A DNA stretch of 64,000 nt from Mycolicibacterium sp. CR10 (GTDB lineage Bacteria > Actinomycetota > Actinomycetes > Mycobacteriales > Mycobacteriaceae): contig NZ_STGE01000029.1 in the NCBI RefSeq assembly GCF_005222675.1, forward strand, positions 1-64,000, in the 5' to 3' direction. Of this stretch, positions 25,202 through 33,793 are shown in pieces (the stretch's first letter is position 1; each line of letters opens with the position of its first letter). A program made the translations under genes and the position numbers. The notes under the pieces were generated by a model. That model was not told the DNA's origin, made no database searches, and was given only the letters and a program-made list of their open reading frames with translations.

Positions 25202-25525
25202 TCAGCCGCGCTGACCGCAGACCGGCCACGCGCCGATGCCCTGCGACTGCAGCACGTTCTCGGCCACGCGGATCTGCTCCTCGCGGCTGGCGGCGTGGGG
25301 CGAGCCCGACCCACCGTTGGACGTCCAGGTGCTCTGCGCGAACTGCAGGCCCCCGTAGTAGCCGTTACCGGTGTTGATCGCCCAGTTGCCGCCCGACTCG
25401 CAGGCAGCCACAGCATCCCAGTTGACGCTGTCCGCATTGGCGGTACCGGTCCCCAGGACAATCGGCGCAACTGTGAGCGCGCCGGCGATGGTGGCCAGCC
25501 CAAACGTCTTGCGGATGTTCTTCAA
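25202..25525 (-). CDS. rpfE: Resuscitation-promoting factor RpfE, short form
   Basis: A secreted Rpf muralytic enzyme that helps growth resumption by cutting peptidoglycan. At 107 aa it is only a signal peptide (about 30 residues, ending A-N-A) and the Rpf domain, with catalytic Glu in A-C-E-S-G-G-N-W and a C terminus (E-E-Q-I-R-V-A-E-N-V-L, then A-W-P-V-C-G) that matches M. tuberculosis RpfE. The Pro-rich linker of that protein is missing. Start TTG 25525 is chosen because an AAAGGA ribosome-binding site sits 6 nt upstream, inside the longer frame. Neighbours mobA-korB-korA give the expected synteny. Confidence 0.87.
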   Translation of the reverse strand: MKNIRKTFGLATIAGALTVAPIVLGTGTANADSVNWDAVAACESGGNWAINTGNGYYGGLQFAQSTWTSNGGSGSPHAASREEQIRVAENVLQSQGIGAWPVCGQRG

Positions 25526-26548
25526 CTTCGATCCTTTCGACAAGCGCGCGCCATGACCGCCCGCGCGGGGATTTGCACGCGGGTTTCGTGCCTGTACTCA
25601 GGCAGGTAGTGGTCGGGTCGCACCGTCTCGGTTAGGCACGACAGGGAAGGCATCGATTCGCCTCGCCGGGTCAGCGACCCGGCAACTGCGGGTGGCTCGT
25701 CGGCCTCCCACAGCCCCACACACGCTGGTTTCGTGGTTTTTGAATTATTTGCTCCGAAAGAAGCTGGTTTGGACCGTACAAAGCGATTCGCGCAAAGTCA
25801 TGTCGGCCTCGGACGTGTCGCGATCAGATAACGGAATGATCACGGGCGTCCTATGCCGGCGTCCACGCAGGTCAGCCGGAAATTCACTATCGTTATCGAT
25901 ATCGGAGCGGCTACACGAGAACGTGAGCCAAATCACGGCCATATTGTGAGCTGGGCCACCCTCACCGGCGTCATCAGGTCGGCCATGGACCCGAAAACGC
26001 ATAGCCAGAGCCAGAAATGCCTCGTCAACGCCGCTTCGGCCCGGCCGGGGTTCGCTGTGGCGACGCTTTTATCGACACATCTCTAATAAGCTCAAAACCA
26101 CTGTCGCTGAGCACTTTCAGAGATTTCACGAAGCGAATCCGACGCCGTGGCTCGCGCGCCCGATCGGACGCGAGGCAGCCCGTCAAATCCCAATGATGTT
26201 TGGCGGACAACATCTTTCGCAAACCGCGTGTCGAAGGGTCGACGAGGCCGAACCGATCGGAATAGAGGCGGCCGCCCGTCGGCTGGCCCGCGCGAGATGC
26301 CTTCAGGCGGTCGACCCTTCGTATAGGTGCGCTCCCGACGGCGAAAAGCGGCCACATAGCGCCACTTTCTGATATATGGGCCGGTAAATCCATTGCGCAA
26401 CAACAGGTTTCAGAAAAATACTCCGCCCCGCCCGTGCACCGTCATTGGCGACTACCCGTCACCTATCACAATCAAAGACGCGCGAATTAACTGTCGGATA
26501 TTACTGCGACAAGAAATGCATATTCGGTGGAATTCCAACTCGAATTTG
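25526..26548. other. Long non-coding stretch between rpfE and mobA
   Basis: About 1 kb without a supported gene, partly with lower GC than the surroundings (around 25730-25990 and 26400-26550). It contains the rpfE leader, in which CCGGGTC-GCT-GACCCGG (about 25665-25681) can form a 7-bp hairpin. Frames of 80-120 codons exist on both strands but lack ribosome-binding sites and domain signals. I see no tRNA and no recognisable riboswitch. Confidence 0.5.
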
Positions 26549-27151
26549 CTAGCCCAATCGCGGCGGTGCCTCGAGCTCCAGATCGGCTGCGGTGTTGACG
26601 TTCGTCAACGCCCGCTGCTCGGGCATCACTATCCGCTGCGTATCGACGGAGTCCACCAGGGCCCGCATGCTCCGCTCGCCGGCAGCCACCAGCTCGGCGA
26701 CCGTGGTGAACAGCGCGGTGCGGTAGATGCCGGCCAGATAGTGGTCGCGGCCGTCCCACGGCAGGACGACGTCGGCGCCCAACCGCTCAGCGGGGCCGGT
26801 CAACGTCTCGATCAGGTCGGTGGTCAGCTCCGGCATGTCCACGGCACAGACAAAAGCGTGCTCCAGGCCGGCCTCGGCGGCTTCCCGCAGGCCACGTCCG
26901 GTGGCAAGAAGGGGCCCGACACCGCGCACCTCGTCGCGAACGATCTGAGCCGGCAGGTCCGGGAGCGCCTGACCGGGCGCGGCGATGACGAAGACAGGTG
27001 CACATCGTGCGGTCACGATCGACACGACACGCTCGACCATGGTGGTGGGCCCGTCGGGGCCGTCGAAAACCAGGGTGGCCTTGTCACGGCCCATCCGGCG
27101 GGATGCCCCGCCCGCCAACACGACAGCGGCCAGCGGCAGGGTGGTCGTCAC
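26549..27151 (-). CDS. mobA: Molybdenum cofactor guanylyltransferase
   Basis: MobA couples GMP to Mo-molybdopterin to give the bis-MGD or MCD form of the cofactor. The 200-aa protein starts with V-V-L-A-G-G-A-S-R-R-M-G-R-D-K, the nucleotide-binding loop of the family, and has C-A-V-D-M-P-E-L for the metal-binding Asp near residue 105. GTG 27151 is preferred to the longer frame, which would overlap the korB stop. It is 19 nt downstream of korB on the same strand, the same arrangement as Rv2453c-Rv2454c-Rv2455c in M. tuberculosis, and may be cotranscribed. Confidence 0.88.
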   Translation of the reverse strand: MTTTLPLAAVVLAGGASRRMGRDKATLVFDGPDGPTTMVERVVSIVTARCAPVFVIAAPGQALPDLPAQIVRDEVRGVGPLLATGRGLREAAEAGLEHAFVCAVDMPELTTDLIETLTGPAERLGADVVLPWDGRDHYLAGIYRTALFTTVAELVAAGERSMRALVDSVDTQRIVMPEQRALTNVNTAADLELEAPPRLG

Positions 27152-27170
27152 ACCGGCGAGGTTAGCGCAA

Positions 27171-28286
27171 TCAGTCGACGGTCCACGTGTCCTTGCCACG
27201 AAGCAGCGACTGCAGCGCCGCCGTGTCGTGGGCTTTGGATTCGCGTGCCTGGACGAGCTGCTGTCGGGCCTGATCGTCGTAGGTCGGCTTGCTCACCTGA
27301 CGGAAGATGCCCGTCACCATGTGGTCGAGGTTCTGTTCCGACAGCCGGGACAGCGCGAACGCATAGGCCGGGTCGTCCACCTGCGCGTCGTGGACGACGA
27401 TCTCGTCGGCCGTGACGTCGGCGGTCTTCGCGACCTCGAGCCCGAACCCCGACTTGACCACGCAGTACTCGCCGTCGGCGCCGAAGATGATCGGCTCGCC
27501 GTGGGAGATGTTGATCAACCGGTCCTCGGCGCCTTCCTTGCGCAGCGCGTCGAACGATCCGTCGTTGAAGATCGGGCAGTCCTGCATGATCTCGACGAGT
27601 GCGGCACCGCGATGCTCGGCCGCACCACGTAGGACCGCGCTCAGGCCCTTGCGATCGGAATCCATCGCGCGGCCGACGAACGTCGCCTCGGCACCCAGCG
27701 CCAGTGAGACCGGGTTGAACGGGTAATCCAGCGAGCCCATCGGGGTGGACTTGGTGACCTTGCCGACCTCGGACGTCGGCGAGTACTGCCCCTTGGTGAG
27801 CCCGTAGATCCGGTTGTTGAACAGCAGGATCGTCAGGTTGATGTTGCGTCGCAGCGCGTGAATGAGGTGGTTGCCGCCAATTGACAGCGCATCGCCGTCA
27901 CCGGTCACCACCCAGACGGACAGGTCCTCGCGGGCCAGGGCCAGGCCGGTGGCGATGGTCGGCGCGCGGCCGTGAATCGAGTGGAAGCCGTAGGTCTCCA
28001 GGTAGTACGGGAACCGACTCGAGCAGCCGATACCGCTGACGAACGCGATGTTCTCGCGGCGCAGCCCGAGCTCGGGCAGGAAGTTGCGGATGGTGTTGAG
28101 GATGACGTAGTCACCGCAGCCGGGGCACCAACGCACCTCCTGGTCGCTGGTGAAATCCTTGGCCTTCTGCGGCTCATCGGTCGTCGGGACCAGGCTGGTC
28201 TTGGTCAGCCCGGAAGGCGTCAACCCCAGGTCGCTGCCGATCAACTGGTCCGATGCGCGATCCGCGTCGCTTCTCGCTGTCGTCAT
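27171..28286 (-). CDS. korB: 2-oxoglutarate:ferredoxin oxidoreductase, beta subunit
   Basis: KorB carries thiamine pyrophosphate and an Fe-S cluster and, with KorA, converts 2-oxoglutarate and CoA to succinyl-CoA while reducing ferredoxin. The 371-aa chain has W-C-P-G-C-G-D-Y (cluster ligands), S-G-I-G-C-S-S-R-F and the TPP motif G-D-G-D-A-L-S-I-G-G-N-H. This is the CoA-dependent alternative to the 2-oxoglutarate dehydrogenase complex and allows TCA flux during growth on fatty acids. Its ATG overlaps the korA stop in an ATGA arrangement. Confidence 0.95.
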   Translation of the reverse strand: MTTARSDADRASDQLIGSDLGLTPSGLTKTSLVPTTDEPQKAKDFTSDQEVRWCPGCGDYVILNTIRNFLPELGLRRENIAFVSGIGCSSRFPYYLETYGFHSIHGRAPTIATGLALAREDLSVWVVTGDGDALSIGGNHLIHALRRNINLTILLFNNRIYGLTKGQYSPTSEVGKVTKSTPMGSLDYPFNPVSLALGAEATFVGRAMDSDRKGLSAVLRGAAEHRGAALVEIMQDCPIFNDGSFDALRKEGAEDRLINISHGEPIIFGADGEYCVVKSGFGLEVAKTADVTADEIVVHDAQVDDPAYAFALSRLSEQNLDHMVTGIFRQVSKPTYDDQARQQLVQARESKAHDTAALQSLLRGKDTWTVD

Positions 28287-30250
28287 GCGCTCGCTCCCAC
28301 GCCCGCTGTGTCGTCTGAGACTTCGATGGTGGCCGCCGCCAATCGCGCGAACTTGCCCTTCTCGAGTTCCTTTTCCGCCAGAGTTCCGTCCAGCGCCGAA
28401 TCGATGATGCCCTCGACCTCATCGGCCAGAAAAGCCATGCCCTCCACCTTCGTCACCGATTGGACGTCGATGAGGTACTTGCCCCGCAGCAAAAGAGCCA
28501 ACTGTCCGAGGTTCATCTCCGGCAGGACCACCGTCGAGTACTTCCCCAGCACCTCGCCGAGATTCGTCGGGAACGGGTTGAGATTGCGCAGGTGGGCGTG
28601 GGCGACCTTGATGCCCTTGCGCCGGGCCCGGCGGCAAGCCTCGCCGATCGGACCGTAGCTGCTGCCCCAACCGAGGAGCAGCAGGTCGGCCTCACCGCTG
28701 GGATCGTCGACCTCAACGTCGGGAACCTTGATGCCGGCGATCTTCTCTTGGCGCAGCCGGACCATCAGGTCATGGTTCTTCGGCTCGTAGGAGATGTTGC
28801 CCGAGCCGTTGGCGGCCTCGAGACCGCCGATCCGGTGCTCCAGACCGGGTGTCCCCGGAACTGCGAACTGCCGGGCCAAGGTCTCGGGGTCACGCGCGTA
28901 CGGCGCGAACGGCTCGCCCGATTTCGCAAATGTGTGCTTGATCGGTGGGTACGCCGAGGAATCGGAGATGTCGGGGATCGACCACGGCTCCGAACCGTTG
29001 GCGATCGCGCCGTCGGACAGGATGACCACCGGCGTGTGATAGGTGACCGCGATGCGGGCGGCCTCGACGGCGACGTCGAAGCAGTCCGACGGCGACCGCG
29101 GCGCCAGCACCGCCACCGGCGACTCACCGTTACGCCCGTAGAGCACCTGCAGCAGGTCTGCTTGTTCGGTCTTGGTCGGCAGGCCGGTCGACGGACCGCC
29201 GCGCTGCACGTCGATGACGATCAGCGGAAGCTCGGTCATCACGGCGAGACCCATGGCCTCCGACTTCAGCGAGATACCCGGACCCGACGTGCTGGTGATG
29301 CCGAGCGCGCCGCCATAGGACGCGCCGATCGCCGCGCCGATACCGGCGATCTCGTCCTCGGCCTGGAAGGTCAGCACGTTGAAGTTCTTGTGCTTGGACA
29401 GCTCGTGCAGGATGTCCGACGCCGGGGTGATCGGGTACGTGCCGAGCACGATCTGCAGATCACCGAGGTGGCCCGCGGTCACCAGACCGTAGGCCAGTGC
29501 GGTGTTGCCGGAGATCTGCCGGTACTCGCCGGTCTTGAGCTTGGCCGGCGACACCTCGTAGGTGGTGGCGAAAGCCTCGGTGGTCTCACCGAAATTCCAG
29601 CCCGCCTTGAGCGCGAGCACGTTGGCCTCGGCGACATCGGGTTTGCGGGCGAACTTCTCGCGGATGAACGCCTCGCTGTGCTCGAGCTCGCGGCCGTACA
29701 TCCACGACAGCAGGCCGAGGGCGAACATGTTCTTGGCGCGCTGGCCGTCTTTTTTCGTCGCGCCGATGGCTTCGACGGCGCCGAGCGTGAGCGTGGTCAT
29801 CGGGACCGCCTGCACCACGTAGTCGGACAGCTCGTCGCTCTCCAGCGGATTGGCGTCGTAGCCGACCTTGGCGAGATTGCGCTTGGTGAACTCGTCGGAG
29901 TTGGCGATGATCAGACCGCCGCGAGGCAGGTCGGACACGTTGGCCTTGAGTGCGGCGGGATTCATCGCCACCAGCACGTCGGGCCGGTCGCCGGCCGTCA
30001 GGATGTCGTAGTCGGCGATCTGGATCTGGAACGACGACACACCGGGCAGCGTGCCCTGTGGCGCCCGGATCTCAGCGGGGTAATTAGGTTGCGTCGCAAG
30101 GTCATTGCCGAACAGCGCGGCCTCGGAGGTGAATCGGTCACCGGTGAGCTGCATGCCGTCGCCGGAGTCCCCGGCGAATCGGATGACGACTTTCTCGAGC
30201 TTCTGCCGCGGGGCGGCGCCGGTACCGGCGTCACTACCGTTTTGACCCAC
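28283..30250 (-). CDS. korA: 2-oxoglutarate:ferredoxin oxidoreductase, alpha subunit
   Basis: KorA is a fused gamma-alpha subunit of about 655 aa. The N-terminal gamma domain has V-I-R-F-A-G-D-S-G-D-G-M-Q-L-T-G, the alpha domain begins near residue 230 (G-N-T-A-L-A-Y-G-L and Y-P-I-T-P-A-S-D), and a C-terminal transketolase-like domain follows. GTG 30250 is chosen over the longer frame because it gives the G-Q-N-G-S-D-A-G N terminus that aligns with M. tuberculosis KorA. It is first in korA-korB(-mobA). A perfect palindrome lies about 250 nt upstream. Confidence 0.93.
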   Translation of the reverse strand: MGQNGSDAGTGAAPRQKLEKVVIRFAGDSGDGMQLTGDRFTSEAALFGNDLATQPNYPAEIRAPQGTLPGVSSFQIQIADYDILTAGDRPDVLVAMNPAALKANVSDLPRGGLIIANSDEFTKRNLAKVGYDANPLESDELSDYVVQAVPMTTLTLGAVEAIGATKKDGQRAKNMFALGLLSWMYGRELEHSEAFIREKFARKPDVAEANVLALKAGWNFGETTEAFATTYEVSPAKLKTGEYRQISGNTALAYGLVTAGHLGDLQIVLGTYPITPASDILHELSKHKNFNVLTFQAEDEIAGIGAAIGASYGGALGITSTSGPGISLKSEAMGLAVMTELPLIVIDVQRGGPSTGLPTKTEQADLLQVLYGRNGESPVAVLAPRSPSDCFDVAVEAARIAVTYHTPVVILSDGAIANGSEPWSIPDISDSSAYPPIKHTFAKSGEPFAPYARDPETLARQFAVPGTPGLEHRIGGLEAANGSGNISYEPKNHDLMVRLRQEKIAGIKVPDVEVDDPSGEADLLLLGWGSSYGPIGEACRRARRKGIKVAHAHLRNLNPFPTNLGEVLGKYSTVVLPEMNLGQLALLLRGKYLIDVQSVTKVEGMAFLADEVEGIIDSALDGTLAEKELEKGKFARLAAATIEVSDDTAGVGASA

Positions 30251-30594
30251 GACCCTGCCTTTCACATCCGGTTGGCCGGCGCCGATGAGTCGCAAGACGA
30301 GGCTGCGATTGCACGGCGCGCCGATCGAGTTTCTTGTCTACCCGATTTTCCTGTCACTGGCAGTACCGATTATTGCACTTCTCTTAGGCTCCCCTGAACG
30401 CGACGCATCGGTTACCGGCAAGTAAAGAACGAAGAAATGGCCAGTTCAACCGCGCGCAGCCGCGGGGCGTGAGACATTTTTGTGGCTTTCGTCACTTTTT
30501 CGAGAATGTCATTCTCTAAGACTGGGTTACCCGTCGGTAGCTGTCAGCTAGCGCCCGCTAGCACCCCGGTGCGGGTCAGCCAGAGTGGCACCGA
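30251..30594. other. korA upstream region with palindromes
   Basis: A 344-nt spacer between the PfkB kinase stop and the korA start, both leftward genes. It is AT-richer than the flanks around 30360-30520. At 30547-30562 GCTAGC-GCCC-GCTAGC could form a short hairpin 33 nt after the kinase stop, perhaps part of a terminator. No gene is seen in it. The operator-like palindrome is listed separately. Confidence 0.5.
30502..30516. promoter_or_regulatory. 15-bp palindrome upstream of korA
   Basis: A perfect palindrome, GAGAATG-T-CATTCTC, in the AT-richer part of the korA upstream region. Palindromes of this size are typical TetR-family operators in mycobacteria. The regulator is unknown; korAB is the only leftward gene set that could start from here. 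Confidence 0.5.
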
Positions 30595-31425
30595 CTACAC
30601 GCGCCGCCGCTTCTCGAGCTCTTTTGCCACCAGCTCGCTCGCCAACTCGGCCGCCCGCCGGGGGTCAGCGCTCATGGCACGGTTGGCCGCATAACACGCG
30701 GTGAACATGTCGCCTGCGCCCGTGGTCTGCACATCCAGCACGCGCCACGCGGCGGGAACGCGGACGATCTCGCCTTCGGTGTAGATATGGCACCCCTCAG
30801 AACCGTAGGTCACCACGATCTCCGGTACCCCGAGCCGCTTGGCGGCCGCAGCGTCGAACGGTCCGTCCGCCACGACCACGGCCTCATCTTCTGCCAGCTT
30901 GAGGACATCGAGATGGACCAGGAGGTCCGCCGGGAAGTGGCGGTCCTCGACGAGTGGCCCCAACCGGTCGGCGCGCACCAGACCCTGGCCGTCGTAGGCG
31001 ACGAAATGGCCGCGTTCGGAGAGAAGCTCCAGCGTCTCGGCCGGGAAGTCGGTGCGCAGCAGCGGCGCCAGGTGCACCCAGGTGGTCTCGGGGTCGGCGG
31101 CCGCGATCTCAGCCGCACCCCACACGGGGCCGATCGCGTCGACCGCCATGTGGCGATGGTCGACATCGTCGTAGTCCAGGCGGAACGCGCTGGTCCGATC
31201 GGAGGGAAGAACCCGGACGAGGTCACCGAACCGGTCGAGCAGCGGATCGAAGAGCTCGTGGTCCTCTTCGGCGCCGAGGGCCACGATTCGGCCGGGGCAG
31301 CCGGAGGCCTGCAGCGCTACGCCGGCGAACGACGCGCAGCCGCCCGGACTCCTGGGCGCCCCGTTGATGACATCGATCGCCAGGTTTCCCAGCACGGTCA
31401 CACCGTTGATGAGTTCTCGCGGCAC
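30595..31425 (-). CDS. PfkB-family sugar kinase
   Basis: A 276-aa ribokinase-fold kinase, shorter than most PfkB members (about 300). It has G-N-L-A-I-D-V near the N terminus, G-G-C-A-S-F-A-G-V-A for the substrate loop and the C-terminal signature V-Q-T-T-G-A-G-D-M-F-T with the catalytic Asp. The GTG start has GGGAG 8 nt upstream. It lies 91 nt downstream of a LacI regulator and near inositol-type dehydrogenases, so a 2-keto-gluconate, inositol-derived acid or related sugar is a likely substrate (an IolC-like role), but this is inference. Confidence 0.8.
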   Translation of the reverse strand: MPRELINGVTVLGNLAIDVINGAPRSPGGCASFAGVALQASGCPGRIVALGAEEDHELFDPLLDRFGDLVRVLPSDRTSAFRLDYDDVDHRHMAVDAIGPVWGAAEIAAADPETTWVHLAPLLRTDFPAETLELLSERGHFVAYDGQGLVRADRLGPLVEDRHFPADLLVHLDVLKLAEDEAVVVADGPFDAAAAKRLGVPEIVVTYGSEGCHIYTEGEIVRVPAAWRVLDVQTTGAGDMFTACYAANRAMSADPRRAAELASELVAKELEKRRRV

Positions 31426-31516
31426 CGATCGATCTCCCGGGTCTTCTTCGGCGCGTTCTCGACACCGTGGGGCGAAATGCTATCGGGGAATGCTGGGATT
31501 CGACGATTCAGCCGGG

Positions 31517-32521
31517 TCAGACAGGCAGGTTGTAGGGCGTCACGACCTGGATCGGTGTCGGCCGGAGGGGCTCGGTGGGCAGCGCTCCGTGCCGCTGCAG
31601 AATCGATCGGATCGCCAGCCGGGCGTCGGTACGCAGATCGTTGTGCAGCACCACCGAAATGCGGCCGTCCCGCAGCAGACGGCGATTGTCGGCGTCGAGG
31701 TCATGGGCTACGAAAACATGGCAGACGCGTCCGATCTTTTCGAATGCTGCGACGGCCGCGGTGTTGCCGCCACCGGGCGAGTAGACCGCCCCGACGCCCG
31801 GATTCCGTTCCAGCGCCTCAAGGACGAGCCGTTCGTTGGTGGCATCGATACCGTCGCTGTCGCTCACCTCGACGATCCCGCGCCCAGATCCGCGCAGACC
31901 GCTTCGGAATCCGACCTCCCGCTCCCCCTCACCGCGAAACGCCGCGCGGCTGACCGTGATCAGCACGTCGGATGGGGCCGTGCCGAGCCACTGGTTGACG
32001 AGGTAGGCGGCAGTCACACCGGCTCCGTGGTTGTCGATGCCGACGTAGGCGCACCGGGTGCTCGACGGAACATCGGTCGCGTACGTCACCACCGGGACTC
32101 CGGAGGCCACCAACCGGTCGATCGCTTCGGCGACCTCGGGTGCGTCCTGCGCCTTGAGCACCACACCGTGGCTGCCGCGGATCTTGGCCAGCGTGTCGAC
32201 CATCTGCGTTGTCGATCCCGACTCCCACAGGTGGAAGCGCGCCCGCACCATGGCGGGCGCGAACACCGGAAGCTCCGCCTCGACCGCCGCGCGGAACGCG
32301 TCGGAGAAGCGTTGCGGGGTCTGCATGACCACATCGATCAGATACCGGCGGCCGTTGAGGCGCAGCTGGGCCCGCTGTTTGTCGAGATCGGCGATCGCCT
32401 GCACCACCTCGGCGCGGGTGTTCTCCCGGACGCCGGGCCGATCGTTGAGAACCCGGTCGACGGTGGCCTCGCTCAGCCCGGACTGCTGGGCGATCTCACG
32501 GACCTTGTAGCGATGCGCCAC
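31517..32521 (-). CDS. LacI-family regulator
   Basis: A 334-aa LacI regulator. The N-terminal helix-turn-helix reads V-R-E-I-A-Q-Q-S-G-L-S-E-A-T-V-D-R-V-L-N-D, followed by the hinge and a periplasmic-binding-protein-like effector domain (D-V-V-M-Q-T-P at its start, I-R-S-I-L-Q-R-H-G near its end). GTG start with GGAGG 8 nt upstream. It is divergent from the PhyH-Idh-IolE-Idh operon with only a short spacer (to about 32611) and upstream of the PfkB kinase, so it probably represses both, with a sugar or polyol as inducer. Confidence 0.88.
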   Translation of the reverse strand: MAHRYKVREIAQQSGLSEATVDRVLNDRPGVRENTRAEVVQAIADLDKQRAQLRLNGRRYLIDVVMQTPQRFSDAFRAAVEAELPVFAPAMVRARFHLWESGSTTQMVDTLAKIRGSHGVVLKAQDAPEVAEAIDRLVASGVPVVTYATDVPSSTRCAYVGIDNHGAGVTAAYLVNQWLGTAPSDVLITVSRAAFRGEGEREVGFRSGLRGSGRGIVEVSDSDGIDATNERLVLEALERNPGVGAVYSPGGGNTAAVAAFEKIGRVCHVFVAHDLDADNRRLLRDGRISVVLHNDLRTDARLAIRSILQRHGALPTEPLRPTPIQVVTPYNLPV

Positions 32522-32611
32522 ACCTGGCCTCCGTCTGCGACTCGATGCTGAGGTCTTTTTGATGGATTCATGCTGTTGAATGCGGTGCCGATCACAGCAA
32601 GACTATCTGCC

Positions 32612-33793
32612 ATGGCAACGCCCCTCCGCACATCGGTCGACACACCGTCGCCCTGGCTCGGCGAGTCCGATTTCGACCTGGACGATTTCCGCGCTCAGGT
32701 CGAGCGCGACACCGACCTCGCCGATTACCCGCTCGCCCATGACGTTCGCTCCAACGTCCTCGTCTACACGGCGCACGACATGGCTGGATACGACAGGCGT
32801 GCCCTGCAGTCGGAGTTGATTCGCGCGCTCGCAGACGGCCCCGGGGTCGTCGTATTCACCCAGGCGTTCGAGCACGGCGTCGTCGATCGCGCCAGCGAGG
32901 CGTTCTTCGCGCTCATCGAGGCGCAGCGCGCCGACGGCCTGGCGGCGGGCGACCACTTCGGAAAGCCCGGCGCCAACGACCGAATCTGGAACGCCGCGCA
33001 GAAGCTGGCGCTGCACGACCCTGCTGTCTTCGCCGACTACTACGCCAACGACGCGCTGGCCGTGGTGTGCCAGGCCTGGCTGGGACCCCGCTACCAGGTC
33101 ACCTCCCAGGTCAACGTCGTCAACCCCGGCGGCAACGCCCAGGTCCCGCACCGCGACTACCACCTCGGCTTCGTCCCCGACGCGCACCTCGCCTCGTACC
33201 CCGCGCACGTGCACCGCACGTCGCCGGTGTTGACGCTGCAGGGCGCGGTCGCGCACTGCGACATGCCGCTGGAGAGCGGGCCCACGATGCTGCTGCCGCA
33301 CTCGCAGCGCTTCGCCGGCGGTTACATCGCGTTCAACCGCCCCGAGTTCATCGACTACTTCGCGAGCCGCCAGGTGCAACTTCCGCTGCAGAAGGGCGAC
33401 GCGGTGTTCTTCAACCCGGCGCTGTATCACGGTGCGGGATCGAACATCTCAACAGGATCTTCGCAGATCAGACGTATCGCGAACCTGATGCAGATCTCGT
33501 CGCCGTTCGGACGGGCGATGGAGGCACTGGACCGCACCGCGATGGTGCGCGCCGTCTACCCGGCCCTGCGCGCGATGCAGGCCGCCGGACGGCCGCACCG
33601 CGATCTGGAGAACGCGGTGGTCGCCACCGCCGAGGGCTACGCCTTCCCCACCAATCTCGACAGCGATCAGCCGATCGGCAGCCTGGCACCTGCCAGCCAG
33701 GTGGACACGGTGCTCGACGCGTTGGCCAACAACCTCACCCAAGAAGACCTCGACATCGCACTTCGCGATCAGAACGAACGGAGAAACCCATGA
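32612..33793 (+). CDS. Phytanoyl-CoA dioxygenase (PhyH) family protein
   Basis: A 393-aa Fe(II)/2-oxoglutarate dioxygenase. The iron triad is visible as H-R-D in V-P-H-R-D-Y-H-L-G-F near residue 195 and the distal His in Y-H-G-A-G-S-N near residue 280, with a following Arg for 2-oxoglutarate. ATG 32612 is preferred; an in-frame ATG at 32570 would leave little room for a promoter. It is first in a four-gene operon and overlaps the next gene (ATGA). Its partners are polyol dehydrogenases and an IolE-like isomerase, so the substrate is more likely a sugar or cyclitol derivative than phytanoyl-CoA. Confidence 0.83.
   Translation: MATPLRTSVDTPSPWLGESDFDLDDFRAQVERDTDLADYPLAHDVRSNVLVYTAHDMAGYDRRALQSELIRALADGPGVVVFTQAFEHGVVDRASEAFFALIEAQRADGLAAGDHFGKPGANDRIWNAAQKLALHDPAVFADYYANDALAVVCQAWLGPRYQVTSQVNVVNPGGNAQVPHRDYHLGFVPDAHLASYPAHVHRTSPVLTLQGAVAHCDMPLESGPTMLLPHSQRFAGGYIAFNRPEFIDYFASRQVQLPLQKGDAVFFNPALYHGAGSNISTGSSQIRRIANLMQISSPFGRAMEALDRTAMVRAVYPALRAMQAAGRPHRDLENAVVATAEGYAFPTNLDSDQPIGSLAPASQVDTVLDALANNLTQEDLDIALRDQNERRNP

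Noticed and set aside
25544..25745. Possible c-di-AMP (ydaO-type) riboswitch in the rpfE leader
   Set aside because: Some rpf genes of actinobacteria have one, and a short CTAACC-like string and a hairpin are present, but the conserved core segments could not be recognised. A covariance-model search would decide.
26025..26403. Overlapping leftward frames of 103 and 122 codons between rpfE and mobA
   Set aside because: No ribosome-binding site, no domain, and two frames compete for the same bases.
28460..30397. Long rightward frame (645 codons) opposite korA
   Set aside because: It is exactly antisense to korA, has no domain signal and its composition is that of a shadow of a high-GC gene.
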